Shown here one piece after another: positions 1 to 7,900 of a stretch of DNA of 64,000 bases (its first letter is position 1; each line of letters begins with the position of its first letter). The stretch covers positions 1-64,000 of the forward strand of contig UQTA01000009.1 in NCBI GenBank assembly GCA_900543885.1, read 5' to 3'. Both the position numbers and the translations under genes were made by a program. This stretch comes from an uncultured Clostridium sp. GTDB taxonomy: Bacteria > Bacillota > Clostridia > Lachnospirales > Lachnospiraceae. The notes under the pieces are model-generated. The model saw nothing but the letters and a program-made list of their open reading frames with translations, had not been told where the DNA came from and made no database searches.

Positions 1-165
1 GTTTTGCTACTTGGTTTTCGTAGGCTTCTACCATTGTCCAAACGTCACCATCAAGGTTCTATCCTATAATTAGCAAGGCTGTTCCAACTTGCACTGGTTA
101 CTTCTCGACGTTTCCGACTGCTTTGACATTAGCACAAACGAATACTCTGGATTTTGAGTATATTT
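1..165 (-). pseudogene. Degenerate mobile-element remnant (possible TnpB 3' end / omega-RNA region)
   Basis: On the minus strand one frame stays protein-like across two in-frame stops. It reads VFVCANVKAVGNVEK, stop, PVQVGTALLIIG, stop, then a stretch ending VEAYENQVAK that runs off the window edge. This pattern resembles the decayed C-terminus of an IS200/IS605- or IS607-type TnpB gene, where the end of the gene overlaps the guide RNA. No start codon or transposase core is visible, and the assignment rests on general resemblance only. It could also be a non-coding structured RNA. Confidence 0.3.
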
Positions 166-423
166 GAACCTATTTGTTCATATTTAATTGTATTTTTAGT
201 TACTTATCTTTCCTCCTTTGTTAAAATGTACTCTCAGAGTCTTTCAGAAAGCACATTCCATGTTCTTTCATAGTATACCACACATTTTTCTTGGAGAATA
301 TATTGATTTTGCGGAAAGATATGGACTTTCAGACTTTAATATGTTAAAATTATACAGATGAAAAAACACTTAATTCATACAACGACCGTCCGGGGGCGGT
401 AATGTATATAAGGAGCAGGAAAC
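166..423. other. Intergenic region before yerC
   Basis: This AT-rich stretch contains no convincing gene. On the minus strand it holds an AAAGGAGGAAAG ribosome-binding-like sequence near 208-219 and a TATACT-like hexamer near 275-280, which may be the upstream part of the decayed element at the left edge. On the plus strand, TTAAAATTATAC near 343-356 could supply the yerC promoter, and an AAGGAGCAGG ribosome binding site lies just before 424. Confidence 0.35.
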
Positions 424-723
424 ATGAACAAAAAGATCAAAACAGAAGCCGTAGATCATTTATTTGACGCGATCCTCACGCTGAAAGATCCGGAAGAGTG
501 CTACAAGTTCTTTGAGGATGTGTGCACGATCAATGAGCTGCTGTCACTTTCACAGCGATATGAAGTGGCAAAAATGCTCAGGGAAGGAAAGACTTATCTG
601 GAGATCGCGGAAAAGACAGGGGCTTCTACAGCTACCATCAGCCGCGTGAACCGTTCTCTCAATTATGGAAGTGACGGATATGATATGGTATTTGAACGGC
701 TTCTTGGAGGAGAAGAAAAATAA
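424..723 (+). CDS. yerC: YerC/YecD family TrpR-related DNA-binding protein
   Basis: This 99-residue protein has the composition and length of the YerC/YecD family, small regulators with the helix-turn-helix fold of the trp repressor. The visible pattern is a helical N-terminus (residues 1-35), the TrpR-like stretch ELLSLSQRYEVAKMLREGKT (about 39-58), then the recognition segment EIAEKTGASTATISRVNRSL (about 60-79). The ligand and regulon are unknown. It is transcribed alone: a strong terminator follows immediately and the next operon has its own promoter. The start is supported by AAGGAGCAGG about 8 nt upstream. Confidence 0.85.
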   Translation: MNKKIKTEAVDHLFDAILTLKDPEECYKFFEDVCTINELLSLSQRYEVAKMLREGKTYLEIAEKTGASTATISRVNRSLNYGSDGYDMVFERLLGGEEK

Positions 724-752
724 GCAAAGTGCATGATGGAAATGCAGCAAAA

Positions 753-825
753 ACAAAAAATAATGGGGAAAAAGGTCTTGCAGGCGTTATATGCTGCAAG
801 ATCTTTTTCCCCATTATTTTTTTAT
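753..825 (+). terminator. Rho-independent terminator after yerC
   Basis: A very long stem (AATAATGGGGAAAAAGG with its complement CTTTTTCCCCATTATT, extended through TCTTGCAG/CTGCAAGA) ends in a run of T. The A-tract on the 5' side would let it work in both directions. Confidence 0.9.
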
Positions 826-850
826 AGGGCCAAAAGTTTTGGTTAAAAGG

Positions 851-879
851 TTTACAAAAAGTTAAGACAGTGTTATGCT
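851..879 (+). promoter_or_regulatory. Promoter of the moe/moa operon
   Basis: TTTACA (851-856) and TATGCT (874-879) are separated by exactly 17 nt. The expected transcription start lies near 886, at the left edge of the ModE-like palindrome. Confidence 0.65.
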
Positions 880-886
880 AATAGTA

Positions 887-910
887 CGTTATTCACAAGA
901 AATAATAACG
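887..910 (+). promoter_or_regulatory. ModE-like operator at the moe/moa promoter
   Basis: CGTTATT (887-893), 10 nt, then AATAACG (904-910) form a perfect 7-bp inverted repeat. The geometry matches the palindromes before modA and modE in this window and the general CGTTAT/ATAACG form of ModE boxes. It lies just after the -10 element and abuts the GGGAGG ribosome binding site, a position suited to repression. Confidence 0.65.
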
Positions 911-927
911 GGAGGTTACATAAAGAT

Positions 928-1986
928 ATGAAATTAATTAAAACAGTAGATGCAGAGGGAGCTGTCCTCTGCCATGATATTACACAGATCATCAAAGGTG
1001 TGACCAAAGACGCGGTTTTCCGCAAGGGCCACATTGTTACAAAAGAAGATATCCCGGTACTTTTAAGTGTAGGAAAAGATCAGCTTTATGTATGGGAAAA
1101 AGAAGAAGGCATGCTTCATGAAAATGATGCGGCAGAGGTTCTTTGTTCTATGTGTAAGGGAGAGCATATGGAACGGTCCCAGGCAAAAGAAGGAAAGATT
1201 GAGCTTTCAGCAGCTTGTGACGGTCTGCTGAAAGTAGACAACAAAGGTTTAAAGGCTGTTAATGGCTTCGGTCAGATGATGATCGCCACCCGTCACGGAA
1301 ACTTTGCTGTTAAAAAGGGTGATAAATTAGCGGGAACCCGTATTATTCCTCTTGTTATTGAAGAAGAGAAGATGACAAGAGCCAAAGAAGCAGCTATGGC
1401 GGCAACAGGAAATAAACCGATCTTAAATCTGCTGCCTTTTAAACATAAAAAAGTCGGTATCGTTACTACTGGAAATGAAGTTTTCTACGGAAGGATCAAA
1501 GATACCTTTACACCTGTTATTGAAGGGAAAATGGCAGAATTTGATACAGAGATCATTGACCATGTAACATGGAACGATGATGATAAGAAGGTAACTGCTT
1601 CCATCCTTGATATGATCCATAAAGGAGCAGATATCGTAGTCTGTACCGGCGGCATGAGTGTGGATCCGGATGATAAAACACCTCTTGCCATCAAAAATAC
1701 CGGAGCAGATATTGTATCTTACGGAGCACCGGTACTTCCGGGAGCTATGTTTATGTTAGCTTATTATCAGGTAACAGACGGGGAGAATCCAAGAACGGTT
1801 GCCATTATGGGACTTCCAGGCTGTGTTATGTATGCAAAGAGGACGATTTTTGATCTGGTACTTCCAAGAGTTATGGCAGATGACAAGGTAACAGAGGAAG
1901 AACTGGCAGCTTTAGGTATGGGTGGTCTGTGCCTGAATTGTCCGGTCTGTACCTTCCCTAACTGTGGTTTTGGAAAGGGAGTGTAG
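928..1986 (+). CDS. MoeA-like molybdopterin-binding protein with C-terminal cysteine cluster
   Basis: This 352-residue protein carries a MoaB/Mog-type molybdopterin-binding domain: KVGIVTTGNEVFYGRI (about 172-188), VVCTGGMSVDPDD (about 237-249) and IMGLPGCVMYAKRTIFDLVLP (about 293-313). Such domains insert molybdate into molybdopterin or bind the cofactor. The N-terminal region is shorter than full MoeA, so it is better called a MoeA-like/molybdopterin-binding family protein. The C-terminus ends in CLNCPVCTFPNCGFGKG, four closely spaced cysteines that could bind a metal or Fe-S cluster. It is first in an operon with moaC, moaA and the MOSC-Mog gene, behind a ModE-like operator. GGGAGG sets the start. 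Confidence 0.8.
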   Translation: MKLIKTVDAEGAVLCHDITQIIKGVTKDAVFRKGHIVTKEDIPVLLSVGKDQLYVWEKEEGMLHENDAAEVLCSMCKGEHMERSQAKEGKIELSAACDGLLKVDNKGLKAVNGFGQMMIATRHGNFAVKKGDKLAGTRIIPLVIEEEKMTRAKEAAMAATGNKPILNLLPFKHKKVGIVTTGNEVFYGRIKDTFTPVIEGKMAEFDTEIIDHVTWNDDDKKVTASILDMIHKGADIVVCTGGMSVDPDDKTPLAIKNTGADIVSYGAPVLPGAMFMLAYYQVTDGENPRTVAIMGLPGCVMYAKRTIFDLVLPRVMADDKVTEEELAALGMGGLCLNCPVCTFPNCGFGKGV

Positions 1987-1990
1987 TACA

Positions 1991-2482
1991 ATGGAATTTA
2001 CACATTTTGATGAAAACGGCAATGCCCTTATGGTAGATGTAAGCGAAAAAGCAGAGACAAAGCGGGAAGCTACTGCAAGGGGAAGCATTTACATGAGTCC
2101 TGAATGTTTAAAGAAAGTAAAAGAAGGGACCATGGCAAAAGGAGATGTGCTGGGAGTTGCCAGAGTAGCCGGCATCATGGGAGCAAAGAAAACATCCGAA
2201 CTGATCCCTCTGTGCCACTTATTAAATCTGACCAAACTGACAGTGGATTTTATCATAAAAGAAGAAAACAATGAAATAGAAGCGGCCTGTACCGCACGTA
2301 CCACTGGAAAGACCGGGGTGGAAATGGAAGCACTGACAGGTGTAAATATAGCGCTTCTTACCATTTATGATATGTGCAAGGCAGTGGATAAGTCCATGGA
2401 AATGGGAAATATTTACCTGGAACATAAATCTGGCGGAAAAAGCGGTGAATTTATCAATCCCAGAAAGCAGGGCGATCGCTGA
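1991..2482 (+). CDS. moaC: Cyclic pyranopterin monophosphate synthase MoaC
   Basis: MoaC acts after MoaA in the first step of molybdenum cofactor synthesis, converting the cyclic GTP intermediate to cyclic pyranopterin monophosphate. The 163-residue product shows the family signatures LIPLCH (about 74-79), EMEALTGVNIALLTIYDMCKA (about 113-133) and KSGGKSG near the end. A longer frame opens upstream inside the preceding gene, but ATG 1991 has a GGGAG ribosome binding site and gives the family N-terminus. Its TGA overlaps the moaA ATG, so the two are translationally coupled. Confidence 0.93.
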   Translation: MEFTHFDENGNALMVDVSEKAETKREATARGSIYMSPECLKKVKEGTMAKGDVLGVARVAGIMGAKKTSELIPLCHLLNLTKLTVDFIIKEENNEIEAACTARTTGKTGVEMEALTGVNIALLTIYDMCKAVDKSMEMGNIYLEHKSGGKSGEFINPRKQGDR

Positions 2483-3549
2483 TGAAAGACAGAATGGGAA
2501 GAGAGATCGATTACATGCGGTTTTCCATTACGGACCGATGTAATCTGCGCTGCAAATACTGTATGCCTGATGGAATTGACTGTATGCCCCGGTGGGATGT
2601 GCTGTCTCTGGAAGAATTTGAGGCTATTGCCATTGCAGCAGCTTCACTGGGGATCAAAAAGATCAAAGTTACCGGCGGAGAGCCCTTAGCTAGAAAAAAC
2701 TGCCCTCAGCTGGTAAAGATGCTGAAAACAGTGCCGGGGATTGAAAAAGTTACGCTGACGACCAATGGAGTCCAGCTGGATCAATATATGGATCAGCTGT
2801 TAAATGCAGGACTGGATGCAGTTAATATAAGCCTGGATACGGTAGATCCGGTGCTTTATGAGAAGATAACCGGCCGGGACAAGCTGGCTGAGGTGCTGAA
2901 AGTGATTGAAAAAGCAGAAAGCTTACCGATCCCTGTTAAGATCAATGCAGTTTCCATTGATTTCAGACAGCTTCAGGCAGATGAAAAAGCTACAGAGCTT
3001 TCGCCACAGGAAAACTGGCAGCAGGTGGCAGAGTTGGCAAAGCGTTATCCTGTAGATGTGCGTTTTATAGAAATGATGCCTATTGGCTATGGAAAACAGT
3101 TTAAGACCATAGATCACAACTGGCTGCTGGAAAATATGAAAAAGATGTATCCGGATCTGGCAGAAGATACGACAGTCCATGGTTTTGGACCGGCGGTATA
3201 TTATAAAGTTCCTGGATTTAAGGGAAGCATCGGCCTGATCAGTGCGATCCACGGAAAATTCTGTTCTACCTGCAACAGAGTCCGCCTTACATCCCAGGGA
3301 CATGTAAAATCCTGTCTCTGCTATGATGATGGTACAGATCTGAGAAGCATTTTAAGAGAAGGACAGGAAAGACCGGCGCAGGATACTCATTATATCTGGC
3401 CAAAAGACAAAGATGTAAGGGACGAAAAGCTTCAGACGAAACTGAGGGAGGCACTTGCAAAGGCGATTTATGAAAAGCCGGCAGCACATTGTTTTGAGAA
3501 GCCGGGAGAGATCACGGAAGCTCACAATATGATTTCAATTGGAGGATAA
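2482..3549 (+). CDS. moaA: GTP 3',8-cyclase MoaA
   Basis: MoaA is a radical SAM enzyme that rearranges GTP in the first committed step of molybdenum cofactor synthesis. The N-terminal cluster motif C20-x3-C24-x2-C27 (DRCNLRCKYCM) and the SAM-contact region TGGEP are present. The C-terminal second 4Fe-4S site is C261-x2-C264-x13-C278. The protein ends in the Gly-Gly tail characteristic of MoaA. At 355 residues it is slightly longer than typical; an insert near residues 155-175 may explain this. It overlaps moaC by one base and precedes the MOSC-Mog gene by 6 nt. Confidence 0.94.
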   Translation: MKDRMGREIDYMRFSITDRCNLRCKYCMPDGIDCMPRWDVLSLEEFEAIAIAAASLGIKKIKVTGGEPLARKNCPQLVKMLKTVPGIEKVTLTTNGVQLDQYMDQLLNAGLDAVNISLDTVDPVLYEKITGRDKLAEVLKVIEKAESLPIPVKINAVSIDFRQLQADEKATELSPQENWQQVAELAKRYPVDVRFIEMMPIGYGKQFKTIDHNWLLENMKKMYPDLAEDTTVHGFGPAVYYKVPGFKGSIGLISAIHGKFCSTCNRVRLTSQGHVKSCLCYDDGTDLRSILREGQERPAQDTHYIWPKDKDVRDEKLQTKLREALAKAIYEKPAAHCFEKPGEITEAHNMISIGG

Positions 3550-3555
3550 GATAAA

Positions 3556-4521
3556 ATGGAGATAACTGGAAAAAGAGGACCAGAAGGCGTTGTAAAAGCG
3601 GTCTGTACCAGTGAGAAAAAAGGTGTGGAAAAACACTCTGTTCCAGAGGGACATTTTCTGAAAAATTTTGGTATTGAAGGAGATGCACATGCCGGTAAAT
3701 GGCACCGTCAGGTAAGTCTTCTGTCTTACGATAAGGTAAAGGAGTTTAATGAACGGGGGGCTCAGGTAGAAGATGGTGCTTTCGGGGAAAACCTGGTGGT
3801 AGAAGGCATTGATTTCCGTTCTCTTCCTGTAGGAATGATGATCTATATCGGAGATGTGGTTCTTCGTATGACCCAGATCGGCAAAGAATGTCACAGCCAT
3901 TGTGCTATTTATAAGAGAATGGGCGAATGCATTATGCCAAGAGAGGGCGTATTTGCAGAAGTTTTACAGGAAGGGATCATCCGTCCGGGAGATCCGGTTA
4001 TTACCTGCTATCCAGATGAAAACAGGCCATTCCAGGCAGCTGTTATCACTTTAAGCGATAAAGGCGCTAAAGGGGAAAGAGTAGACGAAAGCGGTCCGGC
4101 AGCGAAAGAAATGTTAGAGCAGGCGGGATACGAAGTAGTGGAGACTATGATCCTTCCAGATGAACCTGCTATGTTAAAGACACAGCTGATGCGTCTGGCA
4201 GACGGCAGACAGCTGGATCTTGTGCTTACAAGCGGAGGAACTGGTTTTTCTTTAAGAGATCAGACACCGGAGGCAACCATGGCAGTAGCAGATAGAAATG
4301 CTCCTGGCATTGCAGAAGCCATCCGTTATAAATCCATGGCAGTAACAGACCGGGCAATGTTAAGCCGCGGGGTCAGCGTGATCCGAAAGAAAACACTGAT
4401 CGTAAATCTGCCGGGAAGTCCAAAGGCAGTAAAAGAAAGCCTTGGATTTATCTTAGACAGTCTGGACCATGGATTAAAGATCCTTCGTGGCAGCGCTTCT
4501 GAGTGCGCCAGAAGAGACTAA
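3556..4521 (+). CDS. MOSC domain - MogA/MoaB fusion protein
   Basis: This 321-residue protein has two modules. Residues about 5-155 form a MOSC domain (GIEGDAHAGKWHRQVSLLS, GAFGENLVVEGIDF, IGKECHSHCAIY with clustered Cys/His), a module found in molybdenum cofactor sulfurases and related cofactor-handling proteins. Residues about 158-318 form a MogA/MoaB domain (AAVITLSDKGAKGERVDESG, LVLTSGGTGFSLRDQTPEAT, LIVNLPGSPKAVKESL) that adenylylates molybdopterin before metal insertion. Joining both suggests coupled cofactor activation and handover. It is the last gene of the operon; the intergenic structured element begins a few bases after its stop. Confidence 0.88.
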   Translation: MEITGKRGPEGVVKAVCTSEKKGVEKHSVPEGHFLKNFGIEGDAHAGKWHRQVSLLSYDKVKEFNERGAQVEDGAFGENLVVEGIDFRSLPVGMMIYIGDVVLRMTQIGKECHSHCAIYKRMGECIMPREGVFAEVLQEGIIRPGDPVITCYPDENRPFQAAVITLSDKGAKGERVDESGPAAKEMLEQAGYEVVETMILPDEPAMLKTQLMRLADGRQLDLVLTSGGTGFSLRDQTPEATMAVADRNAPGIAEAIRYKSMAVTDRAMLSRGVSVIRKKTLIVNLPGSPKAVKESLGFILDSLDHGLKILRGSASECARRD

Positions 4522-4523
4522 CT

Positions 4524-4725
4524 AAACGGACATGCCTGCTGACGCAGGCATCACCATTCATGAAAGCCGATTGCTCCGCACCTTTGGTGCTCCCGCAATC
4601 GTCGCCAGCATTCGCAATCCGCGCTATCGCGCTCCTTGCTCATACCGGCTTGCCCGTCCGATACCCGTGAATTCGCTCATGCAAGCATGGCTCATTCGCG
4701 GCTGCCGTCCGGGACTTTCATAGTA
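4524..4725 (+). repeat. Structured intergenic element, copy A
   Basis: The element starts CGGACATG, forms the perfect hairpin ATGCCTGC-TGAC-GCAGGCAT (4532-4551), continues with CATCACC and ATGAAAGCC, and closes with CTTTCATAGTA, which can pair with ATGAAAG. A GATTGC/GCAATC hairpin and other small stems lie inside. A related element with the same order of parts and compensatory hairpin changes follows modA. A 63-residue open frame here is not convincing as a gene. It may be a 3' UTR RNA or a palindromic repeat. Confidence 0.5.
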
Positions 4726-4788
4726 AATAAACAGTATCTTTGTACCGCCTGCAGCGGGAGGAAGAAAGCCGCGCAGGCGGCATTCTCC

Positions 4789-4819
4789 TTGCAAACGCTA
4801 TAGTCAAATGAGTATAACG
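4789..4819 (+). promoter_or_regulatory. modA promoter with overlapping ModE-like operator
   Basis: TTGCAA (4789-4794) and TATAAC (4813-4818) are 18 nt apart. Between and over them lies CGCTATA (4796-4802)-N10-TATAACG (4813-4819), the same arm length and spacing as the moe/moa box. A repressor bound here would cover the spacer and -10 element, as expected for shut-off of molybdate uptake when molybdate is plentiful. Confidence 0.65.
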
Positions 4820-4871
4820 ATACTGCTATAAATATACATGACATTATTTTTATAAAAGGAGAAATGGGATT

Positions 4872-5744
4872 ATGAAGAAACAGATTTGCCTTGTAATGAC
4901 AGCTATGATGGCAGCAGGAATGTTAGCTGGATGCTCCGGCAGTGCAAAGGAGACTACAGCAGCTACAGAAGCAGCAACAACTGCAGCAGAGACCACAGCA
5001 GAGGAAACAACTGCCAAAGAAACCACAGCAGCAGCTTCCGGTGAAGAAACAGAAATTTTAGTTGCAGCAGCAGCAAGCTTAAAGAATGCTTACGAAGATA
5101 AGCTGATCCCAATGTTTGAAGAAGCAAACCCGGGTGTAACTGTAAAGGGAACCTATGACAGTTCAGGCAAATTACAGACACAGATCGAAGAAGGTCTGGA
5201 TGCAGATGTATTTATGTCAGCAGCTATAAAGCAGATGACAGCCCTGGATGAGGAAGGTATGATCGCTTCTGATACCATTACAGATCTGTTAGAGAACAAG
5301 ATCGTTCTTATCGTTCCAACCGGAAATGAGAAGAAGCTTGAGAAATTTGAAGATATTGAGAAAGCAGACAGCATTGCATTAGGTGATCCTGCAAGTGTAC
5401 CAGCCGGACAGTATTCTGAGGAAGCTTTAACAAACTTAGGTATCTGGGATAAGATCCAGGATAAGGTAAGCTTCGGAACCAACGTAACCGAGGTATTAAA
5501 CCAGGTAGCAGCAGCAAGTGCTGACGCTGGTATCGTATACGCAACGGATGCAGCAAGTATGGCTGATAAGGTAGAGGTTGTAGCAGAAGCTCCAGAGGGA
5601 AGCCTTTCAAAGAAGGTCATTTATCCGGTAGCTGTTGTTAAGGGTACTGCCCATGAGGAAGTGGCAAAGGAATTTGTTGCTTTTTTACAGACTGATAAGG
5701 CAATAACAGTATTTGAAGATTACGGATTTTCCAGTGCGCAGTAG
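4872..5744 (+). CDS. modA: Molybdate ABC transporter substrate-binding lipoprotein ModA
   Basis: ModA captures molybdate (or tungstate) outside the membrane and delivers it to ModB. Residues 1-21 are a lipoprotein signal with lipobox LAGC, Cys21. Residues about 25-60 are a Thr/Ala/Glu-rich spacer typical of clostridial surface lipoproteins. The binding domain begins at VAAAASLKNAYEDKLIPMFE and continues through YDSSGKLQTQIEEG and DADVFMSA, the classic ModA pattern. The 290-residue length fits once the linker is allowed for. It has its own ModE-boxed promoter and is separated from modB by 264 nt holding a structured element. Confidence 0.93.
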   Translation: MKKQICLVMTAMMAAGMLAGCSGSAKETTAATEAATTAAETTAEETTAKETTAAASGEETEILVAAAASLKNAYEDKLIPMFEEANPGVTVKGTYDSSGKLQTQIEEGLDADVFMSAAIKQMTALDEEGMIASDTITDLLENKIVLIVPTGNEKKLEKFEDIEKADSIALGDPASVPAGQYSEEALTNLGIWDKIQDKVSFGTNVTEVLNQVAAASADAGIVYATDAASMADKVEVVAEAPEGSLSKKVIYPVAVVKGTAHEEVAKEFVAFLQTDKAITVFEDYGFSSAQ

Positions 5745-5753
5745 TCAGTAATT

Positions 5754-5928
5754 AAGCGGACATGTCACCTGACGGTGTCATCACTATAAATGAAAGCCAG
5801 TGCAATCAGATTCACAGACAAGTGAGAGGTATAGTTATTTCGAAAACGATGTACTAGTTGCCAAATGTCTATACGCCCTGCATGCAGGCATTCAGTTTGT
5901 ATAGATGATTGGCAACACTTTCATAGTA
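5754..5928 (+). repeat. Structured intergenic element, copy B
   Basis: This copy repeats the plan of element A: CGGACATG, hairpin ATGTCACC-TGAC-GGTGTCAT (5762-5781), CATCAC, ATGAAAGCC, and a closing CTTTCATAGTA. The hairpin loop TGAC is unchanged while stem bases differ and mostly keep pairing, which is covariation. A further long stem, GTTGCCAAAT..GTCTATAC with GTATAGA..TGGCAAC (about 5857-5915), lies inside. It sits between modA and modB and could act on the transcript ratio of binding protein to membrane parts. Confidence 0.5.
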
Positions 5929-6008
5929 CAAAAACGAAAGCACATGCTCGGGTCAAAAAAGCGTCAGGCTTACTTGCTATATAAATCTCATAAGAAAAGA
6001 GGTTCTAA

Positions 6009-6677
6009 ATGGACTGGTCCCCAATTTTGATTTCCATGAAGACAGCCAGTCTGTCTATTTTTATCACATTTTTTATTGGGCTGTTTGCTGCCTGGGCAGT
6101 AGTAAGCCTGAAAAATGAAACATTAAAAGTCATTTGTGATGGCATTCTCACATTGCCGTTAGTCCTGCCGCCTACAGTAGCAGGCTTTTTTCTATTATAT
6201 CTTTTTGGTGTAAAACGTCCTATTGGACAGTTTTTTATTGAATATTTCAGCGTTAAGATCGCTTTTTCATGGGCCGCAACTGTACTGGCAGCTGTTACTA
6301 TGTCATTTCCGTTGATGTACCGCTCTGCCAGAGGCGCTTTTGAACAGGTAGACCAGAATCTGGTGGCAGCAGCCAGAACGCTGGGAATGAGTGAATGGGC
6401 TATATTCTGGAAAGTGCTTTTTGCAAATGCCACACCAGGTATCTTAAGCGGCGGCGTCCTGGCTTTTACCAGAGGCTTAGGTGAGTTTGGAGCTACTGCC
6501 ATGATCGCAGGAAACATTGCAGGAAAGACCAGAACACTGCCTATGGCTGTTTATTCAGAAGTAGCTGCAGGAAATATGGATGCAGCTTATTCTTATGTAG
6601 CAATTATTGTTGTCATTGCATTTATTTCTGTTGTACTTATGAACTGGGGCGCACTGGTCCGTTCACGGAAGTTTTGA
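6009..6677 (+). CDS. modB: Molybdate ABC transporter permease ModB
   Basis: ModB is the membrane channel of the molybdate importer. The 222-residue protein has about five to six hydrophobic segments and the coupling-helix signature for ModB-type permeases, DQNLVAAARTLGMSEWAIFWKV (about 117-138), followed by GGVLAFTRGLGEFGATAMIAGN. The length and order match the family. GAGG precedes ATG 6009. It is separated from modC by 26 nt, so the two are cotranscribed; transcription from the modA promoter must pass element B. Confidence 0.92.
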   Translation: MDWSPILISMKTASLSIFITFFIGLFAAWAVVSLKNETLKVICDGILTLPLVLPPTVAGFFLLYLFGVKRPIGQFFIEYFSVKIAFSWAATVLAAVTMSFPLMYRSARGAFEQVDQNLVAAARTLGMSEWAIFWKVLFANATPGILSGGVLAFTRGLGEFGATAMIAGNIAGKTRTLPMAVYSEVAAGNMDAAYSYVAIIVVIAFISVVLMNWGALVRSRKF

Positions 6678-6703
6678 TGTTTTCTTAGAATTGAGGTAAA
6701 ATA

Positions 6704-7864
6704 ATGGCTGTTCAAACCGAACATTCTCTCCGGCTTGGAGTTGAAATAAAGAAAAAATTAAAAGAATTTGACCTGGATGTCTCATTTGATGCAGGGAAAG
6801 GCTGTCTGGGAATTTTAGGACCTTCCGGCTGCGGAAAAAGTATGACACTTAAATCCATAGCCGGCATTGTTACACCAGACAGCGGCCGGATCGCCTTACA
6901 GTATGCAAAAGGCGAAGCGGCTGGCGGAAGAGTTCTCTATGATTCTGCCTTAAAGATCAATGAAAAACCGCAGATGCGCCGTGTAGGATATCTGTTCCAG
7001 AACTATGCCCTTTTCCCTAATATGTCGGTGGAGGAAAATATTGCTGCAGGTTTAAAGGGAATGGCTGCGAAAAAGGCCATTGGCGGCAGAAAGCCTTCTG
7101 CACAGTCACCGGCAGCGATTAAAGCAAAAGTAGGAGAAATGATCGAAAGATTCCGTCTGACCGGTCTGGAAAAGCGCTATCCGGGACAGCTGTCAGGAGG
7201 ACAGCAGCAGAGAGTGGCATTGGCACGTATTTTAGCTTATGAGCCTGAGGCATTGCTTCTGGATGAGCCCTTTTCTGCTATGGATACATATCTGCGTGAA
7301 GGTCTCCATCTGGAATTTTCTAAAGTATTAGCTGATTATGACGGTGTTTCTGTTATGGTAACCCATGACAGAGATGAGGCCTTCCAGCTTTGCAAAAATA
7401 TCATGCTGTTAGACAGAGGTCATGTGCTGATTGCAGGAGAGTCCAGGAAGATTTTCCAGGATCCGGTTACCTGTAAGGCTGCAAGGCTGACTGGCTGTAA
7501 AAATATATCAAAGATTGAGAAAACCGGAGAATACCGTGTCCGTGCCCTTGACTGGGACAATATGGAATTTGTTACAGACAGGCAGGTTGGCGATGATATT
7601 ACCGCCATCGGTATCCGTGCACATGATTTTGAGCCTTTGGCAGGGGAAGAGGCAAAGGCAAGAAAAGAGGCCGGTGAAGAAAATCTGATCCCAGTTATGA
7701 AACCCAGTATTTCCGAAATGCCTTTTGAGTGGTATATTACTCTTAGCAATGGTCTTTGGTGGAAAAAGGAAAAGGCCATTCATACCCATGACGCGGTAGG
7801 CGTGGTACCGGAATATCTTCGGGCAGATCCATCTGCAATCCTGCTTTTAAAGGGTGAATTGTAA
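6704..7864 (+). CDS. modC: Molybdate ABC transporter ATP-binding protein ModC
   Basis: ModC hydrolyses ATP to drive molybdate import with ModA and ModB. Visible motifs are Walker A GPSGCGKS (residues 39-46), the Q-loop LFQNYALFPN, the ABC signature LSGGQQQRVALARIL, Walker B ALLLDEPF and the H-loop VMVTHDRDEAF. The C-terminal third (about 245-386) is a TOBE-like accessory region. Between Walker A and the Q-loop there is a modest insertion (about 62-85), and another after SVEENIAAGLKG. Translation probably starts at ATG 6704, preceded by TTGAGGT. Confidence 0.92.
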   Translation: MAVQTEHSLRLGVEIKKKLKEFDLDVSFDAGKGCLGILGPSGCGKSMTLKSIAGIVTPDSGRIALQYAKGEAAGGRVLYDSALKINEKPQMRRVGYLFQNYALFPNMSVEENIAAGLKGMAAKKAIGGRKPSAQSPAAIKAKVGEMIERFRLTGLEKRYPGQLSGGQQQRVALARILAYEPEALLLDEPFSAMDTYLREGLHLEFSKVLADYDGVSVMVTHDRDEAFQLCKNIMLLDRGHVLIAGESRKIFQDPVTCKAARLTGCKNISKIEKTGEYRVRALDWDNMEFVTDRQVGDDITAIGIRAHDFEPLAGEEAKARKEAGEENLIPVMKPSISEMPFEWYITLSNGLWWKKEKAIHTHDAVGVVPEYLRADPSAILLLKGEL

Positions 7865-7900
7865 ATAAAAGAGTAAGCGATACAAGAAAGGAAACGGGAA

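Noticed and set aside
4532..4723. 63-codon frame after the MOSC-Mog gene
   Set aside because: It lies wholly inside structured element A, has no ribosome binding site, and its sequence is explained by hairpins.
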